The notes under the pieces were generated by a model. The model was not told the DNA's origin. It saw only the letters and a list, made by a program, of their open reading frames with translations, and searched no databases. The translations under genes were made by a program, and so were the position numbers. From NCBI GenBank assembly GCA_905221605.1, contig CAJNDS010002766.1:186001-250000 (forward strand): a stretch of 64,000 bases of DNA. The letters are read 5' to 3'. This stretch comes from Symbiodinium natans (Eukaryota; Sar; Dinophyceae; Suessiales; Symbiodiniaceae). Positions within the stretch are counted from its first letter, which is position 1, and the number at the start of each line of letters is the position of its first letter. Shown piece by piece: positions 11,701 to 20,692 of the stretch.

Positions 11701-14700
11701 ACAAAAGCACAACATCAAATGAGACCAAGTCCCCCGCCAGATTCGATTTGGAAGATCCGAGGTGTGTATCCGTGCTACTAACTTCAGTACTGTCTATGCG
11801 GAAAGCTGACGTCTGCCTCTACAGCCCGCAGGGCTTCACAAAACGGGCTCGCTTAAGAATTGTGATATTTCCACAGCGGCCCCGCCTGGGCGCCAGAGTC
11901 TCCGATGGCGTTATTCGCCAGCCTCAGATCCTTCGCCGGGCGGGGCTGGTAGTTGTGGCATCTCAGAGCTCAGAGAAGATGCGGCCGCACGGCGATTTGA
12001 GGCTTGCTGCTACCCTGGGCTTCAGCTTTGGGGCGCTTCAGATCGAGGCTTCGGGGCAGATATCTCGCACTGCACCGCCTTGGCCAACCGACGTGATGAC
12101 TATGCACAAGCTATGCCGCCATATCCTTCCAAGATGCCCCTTGCAAGCTGACCGACCGCGGTTAAAAACTACCGTTGTCGTTGTGATACACCATGCTTTG
12201 CACCGGAAGCTCCTTATTGGACCCTCTTAGCCAGAAACCCTAAACATCCCGAAGCCCTAAACCGATGAGGAAGCGCGTCTAGGCAGCCCCTTCACATTTG
12301 ATCAGTCAAACCCGAAAACATGCCGCTCCCAAGCAAAGCTCCCTGGCCACTTTACAAACTTCCCGGCGGAGACTGGCAACTGGCGTCCTCGATGTTCGGG
12401 AGAGCTTTCAGTGCGTCTCCCAGGGCCTCCGCACACGAGGAAGTTTGGGGAGAGCGAGGCCCAAGCTAAGAAAAACTTGCGCCAAACGGTCTTGGAAGTT
12501 GGGAGGGCCATGTCCCGGACTGTGACTCGTCACAGTCCGAGTCTCTCATGAGGACTCCGCGGGAAATGCTTTTTGTACACACTTAAGACGGAACAGGCAG
12601 TGCAGCTGCACCAACTTGATCAACGGAAAGTGAGGCCCAAGAAAGCTTGCGCCTAATGCCGAACGCCTCGTGGAAGACTTTGACTCGTCACAGCCCGAGT
12701 CTCTCCAAAGGACCCCCGCATAAAAACAACAAACACTTAAGACGGAAGTATATCTGCTGAAGTTCAGAGGGCAAACCAACAAATCCCAACCTGCACAAAA
12801 AAAACACAAAAACAAAACCTACCTCGATCACTCCCAGGCCTGCGTCCCCGCATCGCCGAAGCCGTTGTTGTCCAGGCTTAGGTCTCGTAGGCCCTTGTGG
12901 TCTGCCAGGCCCTCGGCGATGGCCTGCGCACACGCAGAAGTGCACCTTCGGCCTTGAAACTTGCAACTTGCCATCACGCAGCCAGATGTCCAAAATGTCT
13001 TCAGGGCCTGCCGACTCCAAACCTTTTCCCCCTCCCAAGGCCTGGAGGCCGCTGTCGCCGATGCGATTGCCGAACAGCCACAGCAGCCGCAGCGAGGAGT
13101 GGCCGCCCAGACCAGCTCCAAGCGCCTCCCGCAGGCGAGCGAATGTACAGGACTCTTTGTTTTCGTTTGGAACGGTGCAGATATCATGGGCTGGCCGGGC
13201 AAGTACCCTTATCCGGGGATTCTATAGGATAGCCAAGTTCTGTTTCCTAGGCTTGGCGGCATACCGACATCTTTCTATTCGCAGAATATACATACAGACG
13301 AAAGGAGGTTAAACGTTCATGGCCGTAAGAAACTATATGTATTGCAAGTTATGTTTGGCGCAGGACGAGTATTGGAATTGTGACAGTACTTCAATGGGCA
13401 AGATCTGATATTTTTGATCCTTAAGGGGGTTGTCGGTGAAGCAAGGGTGTGGCAGATAGCCTCGCCTCTTAGGGGGTTGGCGGAGAAGAAAGGGTGTTGC
13501 AGATACCTTGGTGTTCGAATTGTGGATCTCTTACGGGGTTGCCGGTGCTGCAATCAACAGCATATCCGGAAGCCGAGTGTGGTGTAGGTATGTGAATGCA
13601 GCTTGCAGCTATCTCAAGTCTTTCCAGATGCAGTCACGTCGAATAATAGCGTGTTCCACGTGCTGCTCAACAACAGGGGGGTGCGACAACAGCTTGACAA
13701 TAGCGTGTTCCACGTGCTGCTCAACAACAGCGAGGTGTGGTGGGGTTTGGGGGGGGGGGGGGGCTGATAATAGCGTCAACAACAGCGGGGTGGGGTGGGG
13801 GTGGGGGCTTGATAATAGGGTGTTCCACGTGCTGCTCAACAACAGCGTGTTCCAGAGCAACTGACCAACGTACTTTGGATGTAACATGCATTCTTGGCGC
13901 GAAGTGATCGTGCTGAGGTTTTTGGCACTTCCGGTTTGCTGACTCCATCTGCCAGGGAAGGATTTCTCACATGCGGGGGCAACCTTTACTAGATTAAGGT
14001 TTTGCTTTGGCATTTCTAGCAGATGGACGGAGGCTCATCTCTGCGGAGCTTGGTCCGGGCTTCTCCCCGTGGCCCTCCCAAGGTCCTGATGCCTTCCTGC
14101 ACGGCTCGAGCCTTTCAAGGGGGTTATGGCCTGGATTTGGCCGTCCACATGTTTGCTCGTGAATGGACGACCTGGGCCGCTGGTCTTTCATTTTCTCCAG
14201 TGACATGTCGCAGCCTCCTTGCTGGAAATCCATGCCCATACCCTACTGCAACCTCGCCGCCGACCATTCAAGGTGCGCAGCTTTTGCCAGCGGTCCCTAA
14301 GGGCTGCCATCGTTTGAAGTCTATAGACCTCTTCCTCAGCCACTAGCTCCATTGAGAAGCCGCCACAACTGAGATGGAGGACCAGCATGAAAGTTTCCTC
14401 CGGTGCGTTTTGCTTTTTAGTACCGGTTGGTGCGTGAGTAAGTGCACGGACCACGGAGCAACCTGCCTCATCCCTGAGAGTCTAGATGCAACTTGTCGAG
14501 TTTTCGGCATGAAGCAGTGTCTTGTCTCAGTCGTTTACATTGATTCCGAGTTTTTGCAAGACTCTGCAATTACTTAATTGTGCGGGAGATTGGCTCCTGC
14601 CACTGGAAAGCCCCCTCCCAAACGTTTCGAGGGCCTCCACACGACGTCAGATCTTGACAGAACACGCAAGCCCACAGCGGCACCCTGCATCCCGGAGAAT

Positions 14701-17130
14701 GTGTAAATGCAGTCTCTTAAGAAGTCAGATCTCTTTATATTCCAGCCCTCCCGTGCGATCACGGCAAAACGCTTTGGATGAGTATTTGCAAGCTCCATGC
14801 AGCAAATCCGATAGAAATCGTCTCTGACCACATGCATCCACATGCCGCCTACAAGAGCCTCCTGAACACGTTCTGTGCACTTTCTCCTTTGCCCAGCACC
14901 CACTCCTCTCACCCCCCGGGCCCGTTTTAAAAAGAGGTGGGGACTGGGCGCCGAACCTATTTGGGCTCCAAGAAGTTTGTCCAGTCTAGCCGCCACTTTT
15001 AAAACCCAACGCTTCAGCAAATCTTCAGATTAAAATTTAAAACACGATCTTCGTTTCAAGGCTCAGCCGCCGAAATTTGGCAATGAGTCGTGCAGTCTAC
15101 AAAAGGCCCTATGCCCCACTTTCCCCTGCTTTAAGGCACGCCCTCCCGAATGGCAGAAAGACCCGCGCCAGCCATCTGAAATGTTGGACTTCAAAGCTTC
15201 CGGAGTCGGTGTGACAGGGCTTGGGCTTCCTGCTTTCTTGTGGGTCTTTCATACCCTCAAGAAGCGCCACGAAAATCGGGAAGGACACCGCAGAGAACCC
15301 GACCCCGCCACTTTTGAGAGGCGGCCACACTTCGGGAGAGGCAGAGCAGGCGGAGCGGGTGCGCCCCCACCTCGGCCTCTGCGTCTCCGAAGCCGGAGTC
15401 CGTCAGCTCCAGCTGCCGCAGGCGGCTCCACGGCAGCGCCCGCACCAGGGCCTGGCGCGAACAGACCAACAAAAAGAAGGGGCCTGAAAAGGGCTTATTC
15501 GTGCTTACAGAAAATGAGGGAGGCTCGGGGCATGCTCTGCAGGGGCGCGGGCTCTCCTGCCTGGAAGGCCCCGCCGGCCAGCTCGCTGTCGTCCACGGTC
15601 ACCAGCTCCAGCCGCTCGTAGTGCGGCAGCGCGTGGGCCAGCACCTGGACCTGGGCTTCGGGCAGGTGCGCCAGAGACAGCTGCGTGGCCTCGGCCGCCT
15701 TCTCGCGGAAGACCCTGGCCTGGAGCTGCAGCACCGGCTCCAGGTCCGACCTGTGGGTGAACTTCAGGGTCCCCCTCTCCGCTTGGGCGCGGAACTCCGC
15801 GGGCGCCATGGGCGCCTCTGAGTTCCGGCCTTCGCGGAAGGGGATCCTGATGCTCCTCCAGGAGCCAGTCCGAGCCAGTGACCACTGCACCTCCGCCCTG
15901 CACCACCCGCGCTGCAGGTACGGCGTGCTGTTCCGGTGCAGCTGCGGGCAGGGCGGGCGGCAGCCGAAGTGGCATCCCGCACCGCAGCTGCCTGTCTCGT
16001 CGGTGTCCCGCAGCTCGGCCAGCGCCACGTCCGTCACGGCGTCGTCGGGGAGGTAGAAGACCTTAGCGGTCCCGGACAGCTCGGGCCCGGGCCGGTCGTG
16101 GAGGCCGGGCGTCAGGTCCTCGATCCTTAGCGACCAGGTCGTGTCATGGGCGTACAACAGGTGCATGTTGGCCATGCCCTTCGCGAAGTAGACGTCCTGA
16201 CGGAAGCGCATCTGTAGGCATCGCAGGCCCTCATGTCCCCCCAACCGCCCCCTCACCAGAAAGCAACGCAGAAAATGGCACAAAAACGACGCATGGCTCA
16301 ACTACACTCAGCCCTGTCCAAGCCCATCCTGCTCTTCAGTTCTTGGGAATTGGTGCAGAGACATGTAATCCACAAAGATGGCCGCCTGGCACGTGTCCGC
16401 ATTTGGCGTTGCACTTTACTCACATGCATCTAGCCATGATCTGAAAGGCTTCTTAGGGGTGTGGAGGCGGCAGGCAACAAGCTGCTCTCAGCTGGGCCGT
16501 TTCAAAGAGCAGCTTTTTGGGAGCCTCAGGGCATCTCAGGGCTCCACTCGCACATGCGAAATGACCTTCCCTACCTTGCAAAAAAAAATGTGTTCCGAGC
16601 AGTGCCCAGTTGCGCCTCCCAGTCCTTGGCGAGGTTCTGGGCCGGGGCGATCTTCTGCAGGATCTCCGCGAAGGTGTCCAGTGCTTCTACCAGCACTCGC
16701 AGCCTCAGGCGCTGCAGCGGAAGTGACAAAAGAGGAGCTCGTCTCTCTACAGGACTTAAGCCCACAACGAGGCACACGGGACACAGTCAACAGATTGCGA
16801 GGAGAACCTGTGTCGCTGGGCTGGGGCTCCCTGCTGGAACCTGGCCACGTCCGGGATCTCGCGGCTCTCCCACGAGTGCGAAAGTGCCATGACCGAGAAG
16901 CGGTGGGTGAAGCCCACCTGGCCGCCTGGCAGCTTCGCCTCCAGCTCCTCCTGTGCCAGCAGGGCCGGGCGGCCGTCCTTGGTCCGCATCCCCTCGGCTT
17001 CCTGGCGCCGGGGCATGGTGCGGCCCTCGGCCAGGAGCTCCCGGAGGAAGTCGGCGCGGACGAGCCGCACCTTGGCATCGCGGCAGTACGCCAGCAGGCC
17101 GTTCTTGTCCCGAAGGCTGTAGATGGCTAC
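2603..17130 (-). CDS. Gene A (unit 1): HSWE/RGWC-domain protein with C-terminal LRR repeats, multi-exon
   Basis: Gene-level span on the minus strand, running from the first recognised exon (17,130) to a stop codon in the last exon (2,603). Five N-terminal exons (290, 88, 57, 636, 81 nt) encode, in order, HSWESREIPD, VDYMSLHQFPR, MANMHLLYAHD, QRGWCRAEVQW and an LRR. At least nine clean 84-nt LRR exons and three weaker LRR modules follow, then a terminal LRR-like exon. All LRR exons are phase 0, so they can be added or lost without a frameshift. Exon lengths match genes B and C exactly in the N-terminal part, which argues for real coding constraint. I recall the motif set from dinoflagellate predicted proteins; no biochemical function is known to me. 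The true N-terminus may lie further upstream (17.6-17.9 kb), and the transcript could be split into more than one gene. Confidence 0.7.
3017..3110. repeat. ATG/ATC-rich simple sequence in the last introns of gene A
   Basis: Run of CATCATCATCATGATCATG and AATGAGAATGATGG type repeats. A similar but diverged tract is at 47,680-47,830 in gene C. Confidence 0.5.
3276..3359 (-). CDS. Gene A LRR exon, SLSDSGVE type
   Basis: 84-nt exon ALVHGLRANNALAELWLHEN then SLSDSGVE. Acceptor CCGCAG|GCATTG, donor GTGGAG|GTCAGG (GT-type). Confidence 0.72.
3484..3567 (-). CDS. Gene A LRR exon, GFGDVGAE type
   Basis: 84-nt exon AIAKGIADHKGLQDLTLSSN then GFGDVGAE. Acceptor GGCCAG|GCCATT, donor GCTGAG|GCCTGG (GC-type). 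Only 80 nt of intron separates it from the preceding LRR exon. Confidence 0.72.
3648..3731 (-). CDS. Gene A LRR exon, RIGDAGLQ type
   Basis: 84-nt exon ALGAGIQGHSALRLLWLHEN then RIGDAGLQ. Donor CTGCAG|GCAGGG (GC-type); the exon start follows a CAG. No plus-strand gene is supported at this position. Confidence 0.72.
4883..4966 (-). CDS. Gene A LRR module, NAIGDSGAQ type
   Basis: Frame reads SYEPLAAKELALGENAIGDS then GAQ, donor GCCCAG|GCTGGG (GC-type). The last 28 codons fit one LRR, but no AG precedes them, so the acceptor is uncertain. Confidence 0.5.
5775..5829 (-). CDS. Degenerate LRR half-exon (ALGEALKALPNIED type)
   Basis: Begins GCAGAG|GCC and reads ALGEALKALPNIEDCQ, without a GDxG second half. 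Confidence 0.3.
6015..6098 (-). CDS. Gene A LRR exon, GFGDAGTQ type
   Basis: 84-nt exon AIAEGLADHKDLRKLSLGQN then GFGDAGTQ. Acceptor TGCAG|GCCATC, donor GCAG|GCCTGG (GC-type). Several substitutions relative to the 9.3/12.9-kb pair fall at non-scaffold positions. Confidence 0.7.
6229..6312 (-). CDS. Gene A LRR exon, RIGDSGLQ type
   Basis: 84-nt exon ALGAGLGGHSSLRLLWLFGN then RIGDSGLQ, acceptor GGGAG|GCGCTT, donor CTCCAG|GCCTTG. Confidence 0.7.
8139..8210 (-). CDS. Gene A LRR module, NAIGDSGAQ type
   Basis: Frame reads SYNPLPAKELQLAKNAIGDS then GAQ, with donor GCCCAG|GCTGGG (GC-type). The acceptor is not clear, so the upstream edge is approximate. Confidence 0.5.
8800..8856 (-). CDS. Degenerate LRR half-exon (ALGDALKALPNIED type), duplicated copy
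   Basis: Same start as the 12.4-kb copy (GGAG|GCC) but has one extra base after NIED, so the frames of the two copies diverge there. Supports decay rather than selection. Confidence 0.3.
9270..9353 (-). CDS. Gene A LRR exon, GFGDAGTQ type, duplicated copy
   Basis: Same as the exon at 12,840-12,923, displaced by 3,570 bases. Phase 0, 84 nt, GC-type donor GCAG|GCCTGG. Confidence 0.7.
9472..9555 (-). CDS. Gene A LRR exon, RIGDSGLQ type, duplicated copy
   Basis: Identical in sequence and splice sites to the exon at 13,042-13,125, displaced by exactly 3,570 bases. Part of the internal tandem duplication of unit 1. Confidence 0.7.
11886..11960 (-). CDS. Gene A LRR module, NAIGDSGAQ type
   Basis: Frame reads PAKDLRLANNAIGDSGAQ with a donor GCCCAG|GCGGGG (GC-type) at 11,886. 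The acceptor is unclear because no AG|G lies at the expected 84-nt distance, so the upstream edge is approximate. A short deletion relative to the 8.1-kb copy shortens it. Confidence 0.45.
12372..12426 (-). CDS. Degenerate LRR half-exon (ALGDALKALPNIED type)
   Basis: Begins with the usual GGAG|GCC acceptor and reads ALGDALKALPNIEDASC, but the second half of the LRR (GDxG) is missing. Five related copies occur in the window, near 5.8, 8.85, 12.4, 32.6 and 50.5 kb, and small indels change the frame after NIED between copies. Probably a decayed LRR exon. Confidence 0.35.
12840..12923 (-). CDS. Gene A LRR exon, GFGDAGTQ type (84 nt)
   Basis: Encodes AIAEGLADHKGLRDLSLDNN then GFGDAGTQ. Acceptor GCGCAG|GCCATC, donor ACGCAG|GCCTGG (GC-type). 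Forms a pair with the RIGDSGLQ exon upstream. Confidence 0.72.
13042..13125 (-). CDS. Gene A LRR exon, RIGDSGLQ type (84 nt)
   Basis: Encodes ALGAGLGGHSSLRLLWLFGN then RIGDSGLQ. Acceptor GGGAG|GCGCTT, donor CTCCAG|GCCTTG (GC-type). Separated by a short intron of about 118 nt from the next LRR exon. Confidence 0.72.
13639..13859. repeat. GTGTTCCACGTGCTGCTC minisatellite with G-rich spacers, unit 1
   Basis: Core AGCGTGTTCCACGTGCTGC followed by TCAACAACAG recurs three to four times, separated by spacers that include a run of 14 G and GGGGTGGGG stretches. One copy has lost its middle part. Sits in the long intron after the first LRR exon of gene A. Confidence 0.75.
13994..14450. other. Conserved intron block of gene A
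   Basis: Related to 34,195-34,385 and 52,160-52,800. Small open frames on both strands only; nothing recognisable. Confidence 0.35.
14574..15060. other. Conserved block between LRR exons of gene A
   Basis: Repeats at 34,790-35,210 and 52,910-53,400. One minus frame reads CTERVQEALVGGMWMHVVRD and another FAVIAREGWNIKRSDFLRD, but a one-base difference between copies near 14,813 switches frame. Could be a decayed exon. No family recognised. Confidence 0.35.
15371..15451 (-). CDS. Gene A exon 5: first LRR exon (81 nt)
   Basis: Encodes ALVRALPWSRLRQLELTDSG then FGDAEAE, a 27-residue LRR of the ribonuclease-inhibitor type. The acceptor is CGCCAG|GCCCTG and the donor GCCGAG|GTGGGG. It is one codon shorter than the other LRR exons, and the same in all three genes. 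Confidence 0.7.
15561..16196 (-). CDS. Gene A exon 4: MHLLYAH/RGWC core (636 nt)
   Basis: The largest exon (212 codons). In order: MANMHLLYAHD, LRIEDLTPGLHDRPGPEL, a Cys-rich stretch GSCGAGCHFGCRPPCPQL, STPYLQRGWCRAEVQWS, then FTHRSDLEPVLQLQARVF and a first LRR-like segment ending SELAGGAFQ. The donor is TTCCAG|GCAGGA (GC-type). The start is placed at CGTCAG|GACGTC; the reading frame stays open upstream, so a start at the CAG|ATG at 16,211 or beyond cannot be excluded. Cysteine spacing suggests a metal site or disulfides, but this is inference. Confidence 0.75.
16329..16385 (-). CDS. Gene A exon 3: VDYMSLHQ block (57 nt)
   Basis: Too short for simple ORF finding. Translation is AAIFVDYMSLHQFPRTEEQ. 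The acceptor is TGCCAG|GCGGCC; the donor is best read as GAGCAG|GATGGG, a GA-type site. Genes B and C read MSLYQ in place of MSLHQ. This fits the segment expected between HSWE and MHLLYAH in this family, and supplies the link between two larger exons. Confidence 0.65.
16616..16703 (-). CDS. Gene A exon 2 (88 nt)
   Basis: Encodes LRVLVEALDTFAEILQKIAP followed by AQNLAKDWE, a predicted helical segment. The acceptor is CCTGAG|GCTGCG. The donor is GGGAG|GCGCAA, a GC-type site. Choosing this GC donor joins cleanly in phase 0 to the next exon and leaves the downstream poly-T run (9, 8 and 7 T in the three genes) inside the intron. The same length occurs in all three genes. Confidence 0.7.
16841..17130 (-). 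CDS. Gene A exon: HSWE domain (290 nt)
   Basis: Minus-strand exon beginning VAIYSLRDKNGLLAYCRDA and ending in HRFSVMALSHSWESREIPDVA. The acceptor is GCGCAG|GTAGCC and the donor GGCCAG|GTTCCA, leaving phase 2. The copies in genes B and C have the same 290-nt length with no stop. The HSWE...IPD block is the N-terminal signature of this family. Start at 17,130 is chosen from the AG|G acceptor; upstream exons are likely. Confidence 0.7.
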
Positions 17131-17621
17131 CTGCGCAGCCTGTGCAGGCGCGGCGAGCTTGCCAAGCTTGGGGTGCTCAAAGTGCGAGAGTGTGTGACAT
17201 GAAGCGGTCTCGTGATGATCTGTGGAGACTGAGTCGCTTGTTACCGAGGCGAATGGGCTTCGTGCCCAGCATGAACACGAACACTTGCGCTAGAATTGGA
17301 AGCTCTCAAATTTCTGGCAAAAGCAGCCTTGGGACTTGGTCGCGGCTCTCCCAGACAAGTACACGGCATACAGTAGCAAATTGCCGGGCATCGCAGACTA
17401 CACAAAGCCTGAGCAAACATTAGAACAATGCATTGCAGCACCCGAGCCCATCCCTCGGCTCACAGAAAAGGATCCCGGAAACGGAGCGGAAGAACCCGCA
17501 AGAGCAGCCGCGTGGCCTCGGCTTTGGACTCCGGCTCCTATGAGGCTCCAAAGCTGCTCTCTGCAACCCACTTGCGCACACATGGCACACATCCCCGATA
17601 CTGCACCGCCCCCACCATAAC

Positions 17622-17681
17622 GGAAACCGCTCTTCGTCCTCCTTGGCGGGCTCGGAGGCCTCAGCAGCTTCCTCGGCGTCT
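17622..17681 (-). CDS. Candidate acidic exon upstream of gene A
   Basis: Minus strand reads DAEEAAEASEPAKEDEERF between a CACAG acceptor and a GAGCG|GTTTCC donor. Versions in unit 2 (about 37,810-37,885) and unit 3 (about 55,815-55,880) keep EPAKEDE. The frame relation to the HSWE exon is not resolved. Confidence 0.4.
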
Positions 17682-17853
17682 GTGGCTCATGCTAAGCTGC
17701 CAAGACTCCCGCATCCCCGAAGTCCAACAGGAGGGTATCAAACAGGTGAATGAGGCTTCAAACATCACGGACCGAAGTCGAGCTACTACTGTTGGGATCT
17801 GCCACTGGCCATTTGATTCAGAGGGCATGTGATGTTTCATTCCCTCCATTCAC

Positions 17854-17924
17854 CATCAAAGCCCAAGGAGCTGCCTCTGCAGGTTGATCGGCGGGAGGTT
17901 CCTCCCTCACACCACCTCCAGATC
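17854..17924 (-). CDS. Candidate upstream exon of gene A (71 nt)
   Basis: Bounded by GGAAG|GATCTGG and TTGATG|GTGAAT. One frame reads SGGGVREEPPADQPAEAAPW. The unit 2 copy has the same 71-nt length with conservative changes. Absent from unit 3. Could be an N-terminal low-complexity exon of gene A or part of an untranslated region. Confidence 0.35.
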
Positions 17925-18118
17925 CTTCCGGGGTCCCACATGACACGCCGATGAGCAGCTGACTCAGGCTCATAGCCCTGTATACGTGTGCGAATGGTCC
18001 CTGCTGCGAAGAGCCCCGGAGCCCTGAGCAAGTTTCCGGCCTGCCGCCTGGCTCAGGGCCTGCCAAGTCTGCACGCAAGAAATCATCGCGCTTGCAACGA
18101 CAAAATTTGCGATAGAAG

Positions 18119-18530
18119 ACTGCAAGGCCTCAAGCACTCAGTGTCTGGGCACCACTGCGCAGAATTCAAGGTACAGGGTGTATACCCAGCTTCTCTGCAA
18201 CTCTGGCCGGATCCGGCTTTGCGTGTTGCACTCCACCAGAACACCGGGACTGTGTGGGCGCTGAACAAGTGAACATCGTAATACACAAGTAATAACCCAT
18301 TGTCTGGCCTTTTGGGAGGCACCCTCAGTCCAATAGGCACATATAGCACTCACAACGCCTTCTTGCAATAGAAGAATACACGAGGCCTCAACAACTACTC
18401 AGTGTTTGGGCACCACCGCGCAGAATGTCCACGTGCAGGCTGTATACACGGCCTTCTCTGCAACTCTGGCCGGATCGGGCTTTGCGAGTTGCACCGGAAC
18501 ACCGGCACTGTGTGGGCGCAAGCGATCTGA
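18119..18530. repeat. Diverged tandem pair, unit 1
   Basis: Two copies of about 150 bases (18,119-18,270 and 18,385-18,530) sharing TCTCTGCAACTCTGGCCGGA and ACTGTGTGGGCGC. Unit 2 has one clear copy (38,279-38,430). Meaning unknown. Confidence 0.6.
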
Positions 18531-18539
18531 CCACTTGTA

Positions 18540-20200
18540 TATGCTGTTCGCTTGGAGGCGGCCTCAGTCCAGAAACATGAGTCAACCAGAACTGCCGGTC
18601 GCGACTACAATTCGAGCCCCATGGCTCTCAAGAGGATTTTCTTGGCTGGTATAGGCAGCGAACACAGCCGAGGTTGGAGAAGCGCTTCTAACATGGGACC
18701 AACGGCCCAAAACATGCCCAGGATCTGCAAACCCGGGTGCGCATCACTTAGTGACTTAGTGCGCGTGGGAGCCAGAGCCGGAGGGCAATGCAGCCAAAGC
18801 TTGGTGCTGGAAGTCTGAGATTGATGGCTGGATGGAGCTCAACAGCCCGAACAGTGAACAGGGTGTGCATGCTAAAGGGCGCACGGGGACCAACCGCAGG
18901 CCCGCGCTGCAGCTTTCAAAAAACAAGGATCGCCTGTCTGTCCTTGTGACCAGAATCCCACCGAACTGATGGTGTAGGCCAGCCATGAGAAGCTTGGAGG
19001 TTCAGGATACTTATCAACCCTTTATAAGCGTAGCTATACCCCACTTATAAGCAGTACCCGAATAGGGTTATCATTGGTGTACGAAGTACAGTTAATACTT
19101 GGGTTACTCGCTACCACAAACCTCCAAGAGAAGGCTGAGGCGCGTCTCTGTTGTCCCCCTTCAGAGGCCCTAGAGGCACGCCAATTGCTGAAGTGTCCCT
19201 AAACAGCCTAAGCCCTACAAACCCTGTAGGAACTTCGCATAAACCACTTGAGACGCTGCTCCACTGGCCTCGGACTGACGCCTAGATCTCCAGAAGAGAG
19301 CGCCAATGCCAGGACAGCAGCAGCCTAGGCGAGCTCTGTCGACTCCCGATTGAGAGTACGGTTGGGAGTTCAGGTTTTGGAGATTGTCGGGTTTTTCGGC
19401 CCCTGACAAATTCTTTTTTGAACATGACCTTTCCAAGCACCCCAACAAGGGAGCACGTCCCTGGAATAAAGAAAACATTCCATACACATGATCCTTTAAA
19501 GCCAAAAAAAAAACGAAACGTGCATAAACCTTTATTCTATAAACACGACCTACTCAAGCCCAACGACTTGGACCCAAGACGGGAACATGCAATCTTCAGG
19601 GCTTAGGTGCCCTAAACCCGAAACCCAAGGAGCAGGAACTTCTAAACCCTGGGGTTCCTGATGCTGCCTTGCCACAGGGGCAGCCTTCAATCGAATCTGT
19701 CTCTTGGGGGTTTATTGGGGGGGGAGTTGGGGATGCTATGCCAGTTGGGATAGACCTGTATACGGTCTTCAGGACAATGTGCTGCTGCGCTCCTCACAAA
19801 CCGACATTCCACTCAGATTTTGTCCCAAGAAAAGCACGCAACTCTTCAATCCCAGAAGTCCCTAAGGTGCGAACCCTGGGGGAAGAAGGAGAACTCCGCG
19901 CACTGCAAAACCCCCTTTCTGGCATGCTGCACGCGTGAGCGCCCTGTGCCAGCATATGTCGTAAGCACTACATGCCTCTACAAGCCAGCTCCATCAGTGT
20001 ACTGCCCTGGTCTTGTACATATCTATCCCGGCGTCTCCACTTTAGTTGTACAAACCTTAGCCCTAAAACCCTAAAGCCCTTCCCAAAGTACCCACTTGTA
20101 AACCTCTGAACCCTCTAAACCCCTTCTTGTACATGGAGCCCCCCTAAGTCCTTTCTAGGTAGGTTCTAAGTAGACTTCCAAGTACAGAACCCTAGAAGCC
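18540..20200. other. Region upstream of gene A without recognised gene
   Basis: Conserved with 38,480-40,580. It contains segments such as GCCAATGCCAGGACAGCAGC that also recur diverged at 56.4 kb. No convincing ORF. Confidence 0.4.
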
Positions 20201-20587
20201 CAGCACGGCCCTTTCGGCTCAGGTGCCTTCTTGCATCGCCTGAAGGAGAGGTGCCATGGTCCGAAGGCTGCTGCGGGACGAGCCGGGTTTTGTTGGAAGA
20301 GCCAACAAAAAAAGGCGCTGCGCGGGGGCCGACGCCAGCGCTTCTAGCGGTTTCTGGGGGCATTTGGGGGTTTCTAGGGTTGTTTGGGGTTTTGCAGGGT
20401 TTGGGGTGAATGGGGTCTTTGGAGTGGGGCTTCAGGCATGGCAGCCGAGAGCTCGCTCAACTGCTTCTCAACTGCGGTCTCCAAGCAGCTCCGCGCTCTC
20501 TTTGTTTGCTGGATTCAAGAGCCTCACGCGATCCGGATCCAGCATCGGAGAGGCACCCAAATGAAGGCTCACTCCTCCGATAGAGCG

Positions 20588-20692
20588 AGCGAGTGAGAGA
20601 CAGCGAGAGAGAGAGAGAGAGGGAGAGAGAGGGAGGGAGGGAGAGAGAGCGGGAGGGAGGGGGAGGGAGGGCGAGGGAGAGAGAGAGCGCCT
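20588..20692 (+). repeat. GA-rich microsatellite, unit 1
   Basis: AG/GAGGG tract directly after the block GAAGGCTCACTCCTCCGATA. The same block plus GA tract recurs at 40.98 and, diverged, at 63.04 kb. Confidence 0.8.

Larger units (their letters stand above)
11069..13440. repeat. Internal tandem duplication of unit 1, right copy
   Basis: Right copy of the 7.33-9.87 kb segment. Adds one complete set of LRR exons to gene A. The lack of divergence means a very recent event or an assembly duplication. Confidence 0.85.

Noticed and set aside
13639-13859. CRISPR-like spaced repeat
   Set aside because: Eukaryotic context, irregular spacer length, G-run spacers and no cas genes. Treated as a minisatellite.
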